DNA of 64,000 bases, taken from Pleurodeles waltl (Eukaryota; Chordata; Amphibia; Caudata; Salamandridae). Of this stretch, positions 28,219 to 40,161 are shown piece after piece. The stretch spans positions 661,630,575 through 661,694,574 of the forward strand of contig NC_090451.1 in assembly GCF_031143425.1 (NCBI RefSeq). The letters run 5' to 3'. The position numbers were made by a program, and so were the translations under genes. The notes under the pieces are model-generated. The model searched no databases, was not told the DNA's origin, and was given only the letters and a program-made list of their open reading frames with translations. Numbering within the stretch: position 1 is the first letter of the stretch; each line of letters opens with the position of its first letter.

Positions 28219-29408
28219 TTATCTGAACAAATGTCTAAGAACTGCTTGACCCACCGCGGCATCATGGAGCGATTCAGCATCCAGGCTGTACTGCTTCGTG
28301 AAGGCATGCATTGTCCTCCATGTGGCTGCACAACAGATGTCTGGAAGGGACACTTTAGAGAGGAGTGCACAAGAAGTGGACACTGCACGTGTAGAATGTG
28401 CACAAACTTTACTGTCCAGTGGTCGACCAGCTTTTTGGTGGCAACAGGCTATGGCACTAGAAATTCATCTGGAGATGGTTTGTTTAGAAACAGAAGCCCT
28501 CTCCTGGGCGCACTAAATGCCAAAAATAGCTGACTGGGTCTTCTGATTGAGGATGTGCGCTGCAAATAAAATTTAAGGCATTGCTTGACGTCCAAAGAAT
28601 GCAGCGATCTTTCTTACCCAGTCTGGGGCAGAGGAAAGAAAGTCCTTAGGACCACTGGCTCGTTCATGTGGAAATCAGTCGGCACTTTTGGGATGAACTT
28701 CGGATTTGTCCGTAGGATGACTGTGTCGTCTGTAAACCTCAAGAAAGGTTCCTGGATGGTAAAGGCTTGAATCTTGCTTACTCTGCGAGCTGATGTAAAC
28801 GCTAAGAGGAGCGCTACCTTCCATGTAAGATACTTAATGTCTGATTTACGAATAGGTTTGAATGGCTCCTTCATCAACTTAGTTAGGACTGTATTCAGTT
28901 GCCAAGATGGAGGAGGTCGTTTGGCTGAAGGAAAGGATCGGAATAAGCCCTTCATAAACTGCTTTATCAGCCGATGAGACCAGAGAGACAGTCCTTTGGA
29001 TGGTCGTCTATATCTGGAGATAGCAGCTAAGTGGATCTTAATGGAAGCGTGGGCGAGACCAGACTTCGCCAGTTGGAGAAGGTATGGTAAAACCTGTTCT
29101 GGAGCAGATGTAAGCGGATGAACACCATTTGCAGAACACCATAAACAAAACCGCTTCCATTTTAATGTATATGTCTTATTGGTGCTGTCTGCACGAGCTT
29201 TAGCTAAAACTGTTTGACAGTTCATGGGAATGTTTAGATGGCCGAATTCATTGAACTCAGGAGCCATGCACATAACCTGAGATGCTTGGGATCCGGATGC
29301 CACACTTGGGCCTGGTTGATGGTGAGCAGGTCCGGAATGGGTGGTAGCTTGGTGGGAGGACACGAGGATAGCAACAGAAACTCTGTGTACCACGGTTGAC
29401 TTGGCCAA
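28219..29408 (-). pseudogene. Tyrosine recombinase (copy E), broken
   Basis: The N-terminal and core part is one frame (29408-28614): KARADSTNKTYTLKWKRF, IKIHLAAISRYRR and the first catalytic Arg in TSARRVSKIQAF, ending at a premature stop after FFPLPQTG. After further breaks the C terminus is readable down to a stop at complement 28219-28221, with AHSTRAVSTS (His and Arg) and KQYSLD (nucleophile Tyr). The catalytic set survives but the frame does not. Closest to copy F. Confidence 0.82.
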
Positions 29409-30495
29409 GTTGGAGCAATTAGAATTATCTGGCAGGGCTCTGATTTGATCTTGGTGATGACCCGAGGAAGAAGGGGTATCAGAGGAAAGGCGTAAGCATA
29501 AATCCTGACCATGCTATCAAAAGGGCATTTCCCCACGACCCTGGATGGGGATTCCAGCTTGCATAAAACCGGCATTTTGCGTTCTGAGGTGTTGCAAAGA
29601 GTCCAGGTTCGGTGTCCCCCACCTGCAGAAGACTGCATCTAGCGTTGTTTGGTTCAGTTCCCAGTTGTGTGAAGATGTGCTTAGCCTGCTTAGAGAGTCT
29701 GCTGTGGTGTTTCTGACTCCCGGGAGATGTTCCGCCCGTATGTGCACTGAATTCTGAATGCACCAGGTCCAGATGAGCTGAGCTTCTGTGGAGAGTAAGC
29801 GAAACCGAGTTTCGCCTTGCTTGTTTATGTAGTGCATGGTGGTAGTATTGTCCATCCGGACCAGCACCGACGAACCTCAGATTCTCGGTAGAAAAGCTTA
29901 TAGTGCAATGTACACAGCTCTGAGTTCGAGGAGGTTGATGTGCAGCATTGCATGAGAATTGGGCCATCTGCTCCCCATCCCACCATCGAAGCATCCGTCG
30001 TGATGGTGAACGGAGGGATATGATTCAGGAACTCCACACCAACTGAAATGTTTGCAGGCATTGACCGTCACTGGAGGGAGTGGACCATCCTTGGTGTTAC
30101 GTGAATGATGTCCCCGAAGGACCCTTGCACCTGCTTCCACTGTTTGTTGAGCTCTTCCTGTAGAGGGTGCATTCGAAGACAACAGTGTGGAACTAGGTTG
30201 ATACAGGAGGACATCATCCCCATTAATGATTTGAACCTCCGAACTGAAAGACTTTTTTTGTTCGAACTAATTTTGCCAAGGCCAAAAGCTTGAGTTGGCG
30301 TTCTTCTGCAGGAAAGGCTTTTGTAAGAGTCGTGTCCAATATAGCACCCAGAAACACCATCCTTCTGATAGGCTGGAGCTGTGACTTGTCTCTGTTGAGA
30401 GTGAGACCTAGTTGTTGGAAAAGACGTAACGTGGTCTTGAGGGAGTGACGTAGAGCAGAGATATTCCGAGCCTTTAGTACCCAAACGTCCAGATG
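29234..30495 (-). pseudogene. RT-RNase H, C-terminal half (copy E), left of copy D
   Basis: From 30495 leftward the RT thumb-side sequence is readable (VWVLKARNISALRHS, where other copies have DDWLIKA). RNase H follows with TTDASMVGWGA (30061 frame) and RMDNTTTMHYINKQG plus ADSLSRLS (29867-29517). The methyltransferase-like tail is at 29638-29234 (FPLIPLLPRVITKIK, IILIAPTWPSQPWY). Several frame changes. Its N-terminal half lies right of copy D. Confidence 0.8.
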
Positions 30496-30730
30496 AACAA
30501 GTTACTTACCTTCGGTAACGCCTTTCCTGGTGGATACACTAGCTACCTATGGATTCCTCACCTAAAGAATTTTCCCCATGCGGCAGCATCCAACGGAAAT
30601 TTTTCTTCTAGCTCTGCACGTCGACGATGACGTCACAAATGCCCGACCCCCACGCGACGTCGTATGACGTCTTCCAGGCAATAAGAGGTCCTCGTCGGCG
30701 TGCAGACGTCAGTTATCACCATTTTTTACG
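30496..30730. repeat. Left ITR of copy D
   Basis: Starts GAACAAGTTACTTACCTTCG and runs through AGGCAATAAGAGGTCCTCGT to GACGTCAGT; inverted partner of 34430-34602. Confidence 0.85.
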
Positions 30731-30789
30731 TGCCTTTGAGGGGAACAGGTGAACATTGACACTACATATTTGACATGAACACATCAATC

Positions 30790-32533
30790 AAAACTTATAT
30801 AGTGTGTGGCAAAGAGATCTACCTGAGGGAATCCCCACATCCGGAAGATGTGAAGGACCAGGTCTGGATGGAGACGCCACTCGTGATCGGTCGAGATGTG
30901 CCGACTGAGACTGCCCGCACGTACATTCAAAACTCCAGCTAACTGGCTTGCTACCAAGCAAATCCGATGGTCCTGTACCCAGGACCAGAGTCGCAGAGCT
31001 TCTCTGCATAGAGGGTACGACCCCACTCCTCCCTGTTTGTTTATATACCACATTGCGGTAGTGTTGTCTGTCAGGACTTGAACCGACCGACCGCGAAGGG
31101 AAGGAAAGAAGGCCTTGAGAGCCAGATGTATCGCCCGCAATTCCAACAGATTGATGTGAAACCTCTGTTCCACTGGAGACCAATGACCTTTGACCTCCAG
31201 GTCCCCCAGATGAGCACCCCACCCTAGAGTGGAAGCATCCGTTATCACTGTGGCCACTGGAGGTGGTAGCGAGAACGGCCTTCCTTGAGAAAGGTTGCAC
31301 ACCGCAGCCTACCATCGAAGATCCACTGCTGCGTCTCTGGAGATGCTTATCCATTACTCGAGATCCCCTTTGTGTTGAAACCACTGCCTGCGGAGGCATC
31401 ACTGCAGAGCCCTCATGTGCCAGCGTGCATGAGTGACCAATAGAATGCAAGAAGCGAACAGACTGAGCAGATGAAGGACCTTGAGGACTGGAACGACTGC
31501 TCCATTCTGGAACATCGGAATGAACACCTGAATGTCCTGAATCCGCTGTGGTGGAGGAAAGGTCCGATTCAATGCTGTGTCCAATACTGCCCCTATGAAC
31601 AGGAGGCGTTGAGAGGGCTCCAGGTGAGATTTGGACATGTTCACCGTAAAGCCCAGATCGAACAACAACTGGGTTGTCGACTGCAGGTGACGTCGCAGGA
31701 GCTCCGGAGACTTGGCTTTGATCAACCAATCGTCCAGGTAAGGGAATACTGCTATTCCCCTCCTCCTGAGCTCTGCTGCAAACACTGCCATCACCTTTGT
31801 GAAGACTCGAGGTGCTGAAGTAAGACCTAACGTCAAGGACCGCAAACTAATAGTATTGCGACCCCACCACAAACTGGAGATACTTCCTGTGCGACTTGAG
31901 GATCCGGATATGAAAGTAAGCATCCTGCAAGTCGACAGACACCATCCAATCCCCTTCGTTCAACGCCAAAAGAACCTGTGCTAGGTTCAGCATTTTGAAC
32001 TTTTCCTGCTTGAGGAACCAATTCAAAATCCCCAGGTCCAGGATTGGCCTCAACCGACCATCCTTTTTGGGGATCAGGAAATATCTTGAATAACAGCCCT
32101 GACCCCTCTCCTACTCTGGAACCAACTCTACTGCACCTTTCGACAAAAGGACTAGAACTTCCTGTTGTAATAAAAGAAGATGGTCTTCGGAACAGAAGGA
32201 TGGGTGGGGAGGGATGGGAGGAGGAAACTCCAGAAAAGGAAGAGTATAACCTTTCCCCACAATATCGGTGACCCAGGAGTTTGATGTTATTGACTCCCAC
32301 ATGTGGAGAAACTGAGAAAATCTACCCCCTACAAGAGATGCATTCAAAGGGAGTGATGGAGGACTAAGGCTGCTTTCCCTGCTGCACCCCTCCGGAGGAA
32401 GAGGCAGAGTACTGCTGGGTGGCCCCTCTAGTACGAACCCTACCCATTCCCCTATATGATCTATAGGGGTGAGCAGTATTAGGTTGCCTTCCTGCTGACT
32501 GGAATCTCCCCCGAAAGGAAGAGCCACGCCCAA
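30790..32533 (-). pseudogene. RT-RNase H (copy D), truncated and broken
   Basis: Pieces in order: 32533-32111 (N-terminal, ending GAVELVPE with a stop), 32053-31847 (PILDLGILN, VSVDLQDAYFH), 31923-31399 in another frame (LTSAPRVF, FPYLDDWL intact), and 31302-30784 (VITDAS, LLELRAI, LTDNTTAMWY). The last RNase H acidic position reads VRAGSLSR where copy C has VRADSLSR, an Asp-to-Gly change. Coding ends at DLFATH where the internal deletion begins. Confidence 0.83.
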
Positions 32534-34365
32534 ACCCCCTGAACCTCCTAAATGATCTCAAAGGAGTAGAGGTGGAAGCTTGCAAGCCCAAGGATCTTGC
32601 CATGGCCCTACTCTCCTTGAACCGTTCCAAGGCAGAGTCAGCCTTTGCCCCGAAGAGTTTATCTCCATCAAAGGGTAAGTCAAGTAGGGTTGACTGCACA
32701 TCGGGTGATAATCCTGAAGATCGTAGCCAGGCATGCCTTCTTGTTGCTATGGACGTGCCCATAGCTCTGGCCACGGAGTCAGATGTGTCAAGTCCGGATT
32801 GAATAACCTGGGTTGCAGCTGCCTGAGCGTCCGCCAAAAGGTTCAGAACCTCCTGAGGCAATCCAGAGTGTGCCTTGGCCTCGTCCATCAGGGCATAGAT
32901 GTACCTGCCCAAGATACAGGTAGCATTTGCTGCATGAAGAGGACGGCCTTTTTGCAGATTGGTCCATTCCCTTGGATTCCCTGTCCGAAGGAACCCTTGG
33001 AAAAGATCCTGGAGCAGTGCGGGAGGAGCATGAGGCCTGCACCACCAAGCTTTCTGGAGTCGGATGTCTTGACAAGAAAGCTGGATCTCCAGGAGCCACA
33101 CGATACCTCCTTCCAACAGACCTATTTACTGCTGTCGAAGTCACAGGCTTCTTCCACACTTCCATTATCGGGTCTACGAGTGCCTCATTAAATGGATAAA
33201 GCGGCTCCGCCAATGCTGAAGAAGGGTGCAACACTTCCAAAAGAATGTTATTCTTTATGTCAGCAGCTGGAAGAGGAAGGTCAAGAAAATCCGCTGCCTT
33301 CCTCACAACAGAATGGAAAGAAGCAGCCTCTTCGGTGTACTCCCCAAGGGATGCTATGTCACACTCCGGGGAATTGTCCAACCAACTGGCAGTGTCCAAG
33401 CCCTGCAGGTCTCCCAGAGGCTCTACAATCTCACCCTCTTCCAAGAGCTGTTTCTCATATTCCTGGTCCTCAAGCAGCCTCAGAGCCAATCTCCTGGAGC
33501 GGAGCCTGGCCTCAATTCTTGGCGTCTGCTGACACCGAAGACCTCGGTTGGCGTCGACCCTCGGATTAATCCGACGCCAGATCCATCAGCACCGTAGGCT
33601 TCTTCAGCGTCGATTGAGGTTGTGGCGAACTCATCGGCGCCAGGTCAGCAGATGTCGTCGGCATCACAGGCCTTCTAGGTGACCCCATTGTTACCGGCAC
33701 CGAACCAGCACCTCCCGTAGGAAGGAAAGGCATGAAGGGCGTCGGTCTGTTAGGAGCCGGAACACCCATGTCATATGCCAAAGGACCTGAAGGTCCAGAC
33801 TGGCCTCCTTCCGGAGCGATGGTGGCGAAGATGTTAAACATCGCATTAAGAAATGCGGCAGGGTCTGTACCTGGCGCTGGGAATGCCGGATATCCCTGCG
33901 GAGTCGGCGGTGAAACTGCCAGATCCTGATGAGGATCGACCTCAAAGACAGACAGAGGAGACGTCGGAGAAGTAGGAGTCGTCCGAGGCGGAGGTGTTAC
34001 TGTCGGACTAACCTCCCATGTCTTTCGGCGTCGATCTGATGGCGATCTCGAGCGAGGTCGGTCCTTACTCGAACGACGTCGTGATCCATGCCCGCGCCGG
34101 AAATCTCGATGACGCCTGTACGATTTTGAAGATTTATAAGAAGACCTACGATGGTGATGTCTTTCCTTCTTCTTCGATTTCGCCAAGAATAACTTGGCCT
34201 CCCGCCCCTTGAGTGCTTTTGGATTCAAACGCTGGCATGAACCGCACGCCTCGACTTCATGGTCAGAGGTCAGACACCACAACATTTTTCGTGTGGGTCT
34301 GTCACCAACATTTGCCCACCACACTCCCTACAGGGTTTAAAACCTGATTTTCGTGGCTGAGACAT
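32364..34365 (-). pseudogene. Gag (copy D), broken
   Basis: Starts MSQPRKSGFKPCRECG at complement 34363-34365. The Cys/His motif is cut by a frameshift near DPHEKC. A 252-codon piece (34324-33566), a second (33489-32788) and a third (33116-32364) cover the rest, including DLPFDGDKLFGAKADS and the Arg/Gly-rich tail ending GGVQQGKQP and TAG. Retains CATTAAAT at 33186-33193, the uninterrupted equivalent of the TTAA site hit in copy B. Confidence 0.82.
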
Positions 34366-34429
34366 TGTAACACTAGAAGTGAAACAGTAGCTCCCTGGAG
34401 CCTCGAAGAAAAAACCGTTACTCGAAGGC

Positions 34430-34602
34430 ACGGAAAAAAGGGAACTGACGTCTGGATGCCGACGAGGACCTCTTATTGCCTGGATGACGTCATAAGGCGT
34501 CGCATGGGGGACGGGCAATTGTGACGTCATCGTCGATGTGCAGAGCTGGCGCATGGGGAAAATTCTTTAGATGAGGAATCCACAGGTAGTTGTATCCATC
34601 AG
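34430..34602. repeat. Right ITR of copy D
   Basis: Inverted partner of the left ITR; ends GGTAGTTGTATCCATCAG, after which copy E RT sequence resumes (AAATGGGAATACC). Confidence 0.85.
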
Positions 34603-35126
34603 AAATGGGAATACCTGGTGCTCGAGATGTCTCAGATATGCAGCCACTGGGGCTAAGCACTTTGTGAAAATCCAGGCGGCGGACTTGAGCCCGAAGGGTA
34701 GCACTCTGAACTGAAAGTGGTGGCCGGCTACCATGAATCTCAGACGCATCCTGAAGATCTAGGGAAGCCATGAAGTCGCCTCTGTTGAGAAGCTGTAGTA
34801 CGTCCTTCAAAGTTACCATTCGAAAGGATTGATTTCTGAGATATTTGTTGAGCTGCCTCAGATCCAGGATGGGTCTCACAAGACAGGACTTCTTTCTGAT
34901 GAGGAAGAATTTAAGAGTACAAACCTCTTCCTCGCTGCGAAGAGGGTACCATCTCTATTGCACCTTGGAAAACATGCTTGCTATCTCTAGGAGGAGAAGA
35001 TGCAGATGTTGTTGGCGCTCCCGGGAAGGTGGAGTTTCGGGAGGCCTGGAAGTGAATTCTAGTAGATGGCCATGAGTTATGATGTCCAGAACTCACTTGT
35101 CGCTTGTGATCTGATTCCAGCGACAT
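34603..35126 (-). pseudogene. RT, N-terminal half (copy E), right of copy D
   Basis: RT motifs read leftward: PILDLRQLNKYL, FRMVTLKDVLQLL, ASLDLQDAS (34879 frame), then in a second frame HHFQFRVLPFGLKS and HLEHQVFPF, which stops being RT exactly at the copy D boundary. A frameshift lies between the frames. Together with 29234-30495 it accounts for one RT gene cut in two by copy D. Confidence 0.8.
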
Positions 35127-35171
35127 AAGTGACGGGACAAGGAGGGAAGGGTAGCCGGCCCCTGGAGGCTG

Positions 35172-37606
35172 TCATTGCCTGCGTGAGGCATCCTTGGACT
35201 GTCTTCCCGATCTTCCTCTAGGAGGTGGTCTGCTGTATGCTGCCGCCGAAGGCTGCCTTTGGTGGTACTGGGGTCTGGATGACTGATACTGGGAAGAGTA
35301 GGATGGATAGCAAAATGACTGGTAGCCACCTCTAAAAGAGGAGCGGCCTCTGCCCCTGGCTCCTTGAAAGGGAGTACACTTGTACTGTAGGGATCCCAAC
35401 GACCCTGCAGTATCAGTATCAGACTTGATCCCCTGAAGGGCATCGTCGACATGCTTGCCGAACAGGTCTTGGCCATCGTACGGGAGAACCAGGATCTTTG
35501 TTTGGACATCTCGGCTGAAATTAGTGGCTTTGAGCCATCCCTGGCACCTTAAGACGGCTGAACCAGCCAGAAGCCTAAATCCCATGGCCACAATGTCCAG
35601 GGCGCAGTCAATCACTTCTGCAGATGTTCGTTGACCCTCTGTAATGATCTTTTTTGCGTCCAACTTGTTGGTATCCGAGAGGTCTTTTACAGATTGGGAG
35701 ATGTCAGACCACAGCTGCCTGTCATACCTGCCCAGAAGTGCCAATGAATTTGCCGCACAGACCACAATTGCCAACTTAGAAGAGAACCTCTTCCTGATAT
35801 TGTCCAGGCGCCTTCCATCCTTATCAGGAGGGGCTGATAAAGGCGCTGAAGGGTTCTAGAAGCGTCTCTGGGCAGCATGGGAAACCACAGTCTGGTTTAG
35901 GGTGACCCACTAGGCATGCAGGAGCGTCTTCTGTTGCCTTATACTTCTTGTCCAGCTTTGGCAACACTGCTGGTACTATCGCCGGGTTTTTCATAATTTT
36001 TAGCCCTTGGTTCCAGACATGGTCAATGATTGGGATAGCCCTAACGGATTTTCTGTGCGGCTCTTTAAAATCATACAGAAAACAGTCCTGCTGCGTAGAT
36101 GGCAACTGCAGCTCAAACCTCATTGCAGCTTTCTTGAAGAGGTTATGGAAAGAGCCAATATTCTCAGGAGGAGATTTGACTGCTGGTGGCTCCGGAGAAG
36201 GGGGTGCCTGGAGGTCATAGTCATCCTATTCGTCCTGGTCAGATAAAACCTCTCCTTACTCTGCCGCCTCATCAGAAGAGGCCTGGACCTGAGGACTCTG
36301 CTGAGCCTGAAGAGGAACTTGTGGCATTGTAGGAAAAGCTGGCAGAGGTGTTGGAGTAGGTGGAGCAGAAACTGCTGGCGTGGTATCTTTCCTCGGTTGA
36401 TGGTAGAAGCGTTCTCTGTAGTCCGCCAGCATAGCCTGTAGGTCGGACACCAGACCGGAGGGCAGAGATACTGTTTCCTGCTGTTGTGGCACTGGGTCAT
36501 AGTAATGTTGGCCATAATATGAATCGTCGCCCGAGTACTCCTGGTATTTCACGTGTAGCTGCGAAGGACTTCTAGCTACTCCAAACATTGCATCTTGATC
36601 TGAGCCCTCATCCTCATCGTTGTCATCTCAAAACCTAGATGGTAAGGGTCTTGAAGCTTTGTTCAGGGATGTAACAGAAGGTGTTAAGCGAGTTTGAGAG
36701 AGCTTTTTAAGCGGGGTATGTTGCATAGGTTGACCCAGAAGTAGTGTAGATGGTCTTTGCTTTTTCGTTGGAAGCAATCCTGGCCTTGAGGGCAAAAAAA
36801 ACACTTGTCGTCAACAGGGGGTGTGGGGTGGGGGGGGAATGTCGACGATACCATCCTCGCTGGAAACATTGTCGCCGACGACGGTTGAACCGTCGACGAG
36901 AGCGTCGTCAACGGAGGCGTCATCAGAATTATCGTCAATGGAGGTGTCTCGTCGACGAAGGTATCATCGACGGGGGCATTGCCGATGGGTGTGTCGTCGG
37001 CGAGAGAAGCGTCGACGAGATGGGGCGCCCCGTCGATGAAGATGATACTGTCGTCGACGAAGATCCAGTAGCAGCTGCCGTCGATGTACAGATGATGTAG
37101 AGATGGTAACCACCACTGGCATCACCAGTGAAACGGTCATCGACGAGGGTATCATCGACGGAGCAGAGCTAGGCTTCTTACATTTGTGAAGCACTTTAGG
37201 AGGAGGAATGGCAGGCTCTGAATCAGTTTTCTTTACTTTTGTTAGTGATTCTGTACCCAGTCTTTTCTTCTGTGGAGAGCCATGCTTTGATGTCTTTTTC
37301 CTAGGTGGCTCTTGCCCCTCAGAACTTTCTTGTTTTCTTTTAAGAGGTGTTTTGGGGGCAGAAATAGGCACTGTCCTCATCAGAGGCAGAGTGTCCAGTC
37401 TTACCTCTTTGCAGCCACAAAAGAAGAAAAGCCTCCCTGTCCGCCAGGGTCTTGGTAGAAAACTTCCTGCAGATTTTGCAGTCCTTACTCTAGTGGCTGG
37501 GGTACAGGAAGTAAATACACTCGTCATGTGGATCCTCCACATATAATCTCTTTTTTAAGCATGAGGCACAGGATCTGAAAATGCCTTTCTTTGGTGTCTC
37601 TGACAT
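35172..37606 (-). pseudogene. Gag (copy E), broken
   Basis: The start is at complement 37604-37606 (MSETPKKG), with a Cys/His motif like copy F (SCLKKRLYVEDPH, then C and H positions with one stop). A Lys/Ser-rich and CpG-rich Ser/Thr tract follows (about 37160-36840), then an acidic/Pro-rich piece (36588-36256), CFLYDFKEPHRKSVRAIP (36123-35824), and the helical domain with LLGRYDRQLW and VLPYDGQDLFGKHVDD (35774-35172), ending in an Arg/Gly/Tyr-rich tail. Stops and shifts separate these blocks. Confidence 0.8.
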
Positions 37607-37639
37607 GGCAGCCAGTTTGAATCACCAGAGTAGATAGAA

Positions 37640-37922
37640 ATATCCAAAAGCTGTAGAAACATGTCTTCTGACAGACAATTTTGAGCAGAGCTCAAAGGAG
37701 ACTCCTCAGCACAACGTGCGGTGGAAAATCTGAGGGAAGGCAGCTCCTCACAGGAGGTTCTAAAGGGGTGAGGCAATCTGATTTGCTCACGTTTGGGTCC
37801 ATTTTACAAAACGACTAGGATGGGTTATTGTATTGAGTGCATACATCTTCTGGCCTGGTTTTATATTCCACCGGGGAAGTATTCAAGCATGTGAATCTAT
37901 GAAAGTTCCAATACTGGAGTAA
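37640..37922. repeat. Right ITR of copy E
   Basis: Inverted partner of 27565-27855; ends TTCCAATACTGGAGTAAG. Confidence 0.85.
37859..37865 (-). promoter_or_regulatory. TATA-like box in the 5' ITR of copy E
   Basis: The minus strand reads TATAAAA here, about 60 bases inside the element end and upstream of gag in the sense direction. The same box is mirrored in the left ITR (27670-27676), so transcription could in principle start inward from either end. A start site cannot be seen. Confidence 0.4.
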
Positions 37923-39069
37923 GGGTTAGTTAGGGGCTGAAACAGGACAGGTTTGATTATTAACAAGGTTTAATCATTCAATTCCTGCATTGTGCACCAT
38001 CACAAGGAAAGGACAGAGATGTGCCCTATCATGTTAAATGCGACAAATTCCTGCCCTTTCCTTTTCACGTAGCAGAGCAAGATGGCTTGCTTCACTGTGT
38101 GAAATAATGATAAATCTGTCCCATACTGTTGATTTCACATGTGTGTCCATCTCTGGGGAAAGAGGCTTCATATTTCACTAATACTAATAATTGTGTAGTC
38201 TCACAGGACTTATTGTTACCTTATGTGCACTATCCTCCAGTCATGTATCAATGGTGTGTGGGTTGCAGTTGACCAGATTCCCTGGCTCAAGTTGGTAAAA
38301 TAGCTGTACCTGCACTTTGCCAGATGGTTTAGAGTGTTTGAAGCTGGGCTGTATTTGCTGGCAAGCCTTCAAAACAGTATCACAGAAACAGTGCCTATGC
38401 AAGTATCTGAAAGATGTTTGCTTGGCAGAAGGTGAGTTAAAGGGAGTATGGGGGCAAGAGTTAACAAACCAACATGGGTGAGATCTCTTGTTGGACACTG
38501 TTTGCAAGCCTAGATCTCTTTAAGATGGCTGAGGTTTCTTAACATCTCTCTTCAAGAGGTACCCTCAATGGAGGAAATCTGCTTTTTCTGTGTGATTATC
38601 ACAGATTTTTAGCATTTTTGCTGGATCTTATATTTTGCTGGCTTTATACCTCTGGGTACTTCCGGCTAACCAGCAGTAAAGTGCCTATGTTCCCCGTTTA
38701 AACATGGTTGAAATGGCATACTCCTAATTTGTATATTTAACTTGCCTTTAAGTCCCTAGTATTAGGTAAAAAAATGTACCCAGGACCTGCAAGTATTTAA
38801 ATGCCACTAATAGTCTGCAACACTTATTGTGCTAGCTACTATAGTGGAAGTGCAGCCATGGCTTCAGACCTACCATTGTAGCCTACCAGGAACAGTGCAA
38901 AACATACACCGGGACCTATCAAAATAAACCCCGTTTGACAGGTAAAAAAATCCTTTTAATTATTAATAAGTCACCCATTCCTATGCAGTCACTGTATCCC
39001 ACAAGGCAGAGTGCACAGTATTTAAAGGCAGGACATATATAAATGTAATATTAACATGTGTATACAGTG
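37923..39069. other. Non-coding interval with probable dispersed repeat
   Basis: No gene supported. About 38600-39070 looks like an old interspersed repeat, with phrases such as TAAGTCCCTAGTATTAGGTA and ATGTACCCAGGACCTGCAAG. I could not assign a class. Confidence 0.45.
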
Positions 39070-39201
39070 ACTAGCAATCAAAAGCAATTTTCATTGTGGC
39101 AGGCCTAGCTGTCCTATGTAGAAAACCTGAGTTTGTATTAGTATGCCAATCCTGTCTCAATAGCAGTAGCAATAGCAAGATGCCACCAATTATAGCCAAA
39201 G

Positions 39202-39651
39202 TTATCGGAAAATCCCCGAAATTGCTGAAATGCTGGAGAATATTGAGTGGAGGGCTGAAGGTATTAAGCCAAATATAGAGGAGAAGGTGTGAACGAAACC
39301 AGAACTAACAGCCTTAAAGAAATTTCCAATTCTAGTAGTACTGGACACAATAAATATCCAGCCCACGAGTTCACCAAAGTGCCTCGGAAAGTTAGTACTT
39401 AAAAGGGACTGTATCTCTGCAGATGACCTCGCAACCTGAAGTGCGTAGGTCTTGCGTGCAGATGTAAGCGCCGGATGTTTTTGAAATAATAAAGCGTTGA
39501 GTCTACTCAACTTGTCAAAATTCACATTTGAAGTAGCGATATGAGGCCAAATCTCAGCTACTTCCCTTTGTCGTGTAGGAGGAAAAAGTACATTCCTGCA
39601 GCATGTAACAATGTTGGAGACCGAAACAACATAAACTATTCCGGCTCGCAT
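39202..39651 (-). pseudogene. Possible envelope-like membrane protein fragment
   Basis: A 149-codon frame with a hydrophobic and Ser-rich second half (FGELVGWIFIV, then repeated SIFGLIPSALHSIFSSI). After a frame change near 39205 the sequence continues into a leucine run (about GGILLLLLLL) and a short polar tail, as in a membrane anchor. It lies downstream, in minus sense, of a retroviral-type protease with no RT between. An Env or fusion-protein C terminus is my best reading, but there is no diagnostic motif. Broken and non-functional. Confidence 0.4.
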
Positions 39652-39729
39652 CCCACAACAGCTCTCACTATTAAGGTTAGAGTTGAATTTTAATTGGAAT
39701 TACATGATAGGGGGAATCTTTATCCCATC

Positions 39730-40161
39730 CTACGTGGTTGTGGTATAATGCGGTTGCCTGCGCCAATGCCCAATCAATGGCGTAGGATTCTGTGAGCTCG
39801 TCCAGAGCAAGAGGCGAGAAAGAAGGTTTGATAATCTCTTCCCCATAAGGGCAGCTATGGACAAATGCAGGTGGCCAGCCTTTTCTGCCAGTAAAATATC
39901 ATAAATATTAACGACGCAGTCCCAAAAGATTGCGTCAATTGTGCATTCAATGTCTCCTTCTAACTGTATCTTTACTTTGTACACCCTGTCAGGCATGGAG
40001 ACACGCATGTCTGCAGTTTTAACTTGTAAGAAGTCATCAGTTGCTTTCACCTCCAGATGCTCTTGAAGATTCCGGCAAACTATTGTGAACTCTGCTGCGC
40101 TGTCTAGCAAAGCTAGCGTCCACGTCTTGTTCTTCAATAGAGCCCTCTTCTTGAGTGGCAT
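39730..40161 (-). pseudogene. Retropepsin-like aspartic protease remnant
   Basis: Contains LALLDSAAEFTIV, matching the active-site box of retroviral proteases (normally D-T/S-G-A) with the Gly changed to Ala. Further on, VNIYDILLAEK resembles the flap-distal C-terminal box. Overlaps the end of the preceding gag-like frame by about 125 nt, a usual gag/pro arrangement. The active-site change and downstream frame loss make it inactive. Confidence 0.6.

Larger units (their letters stand above)
30496..34602 (-). mobile_element. DIRS copy D, YR-deleted, nested in copy E
   Basis: Left ITR (30496-30730) and right ITR (about 34430-34602) match each other and those of copy C. Inside are gag and most of RT-RNase H, both with breaks. 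The sequence then jumps from RT codon context VDLFATH (near 30795) to ITR-adjacent sequence: the methyltransferase-like tail, YR and ICR are deleted. It is therefore non-autonomous. It interrupts the copy E RT exactly where other copies encode FPYLDDWL. Same strand as its host. Confidence 0.88.
27565..37922 (-). mobile_element. DIRS-type YR retrotransposon, copy E, split by copy D
   Basis: The left ITR (27565-27855) and right ITR (37640-37922) are inverted partners, for example CCTCAGATTTTCCGAGCAC against its complement near 37730. The ICR at 27930-28020 joins the complements of both ends. The minus-strand order is gag, RT/RNase H, YR. Copy D (30496-34602) sits inside RT at the catalytic-loop codons. 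All genes have stops or frameshifts. Without copy D it is about 6.25 kb. Terminal sequence and proteins place it in one family with copies F and G. Confidence 0.88.
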
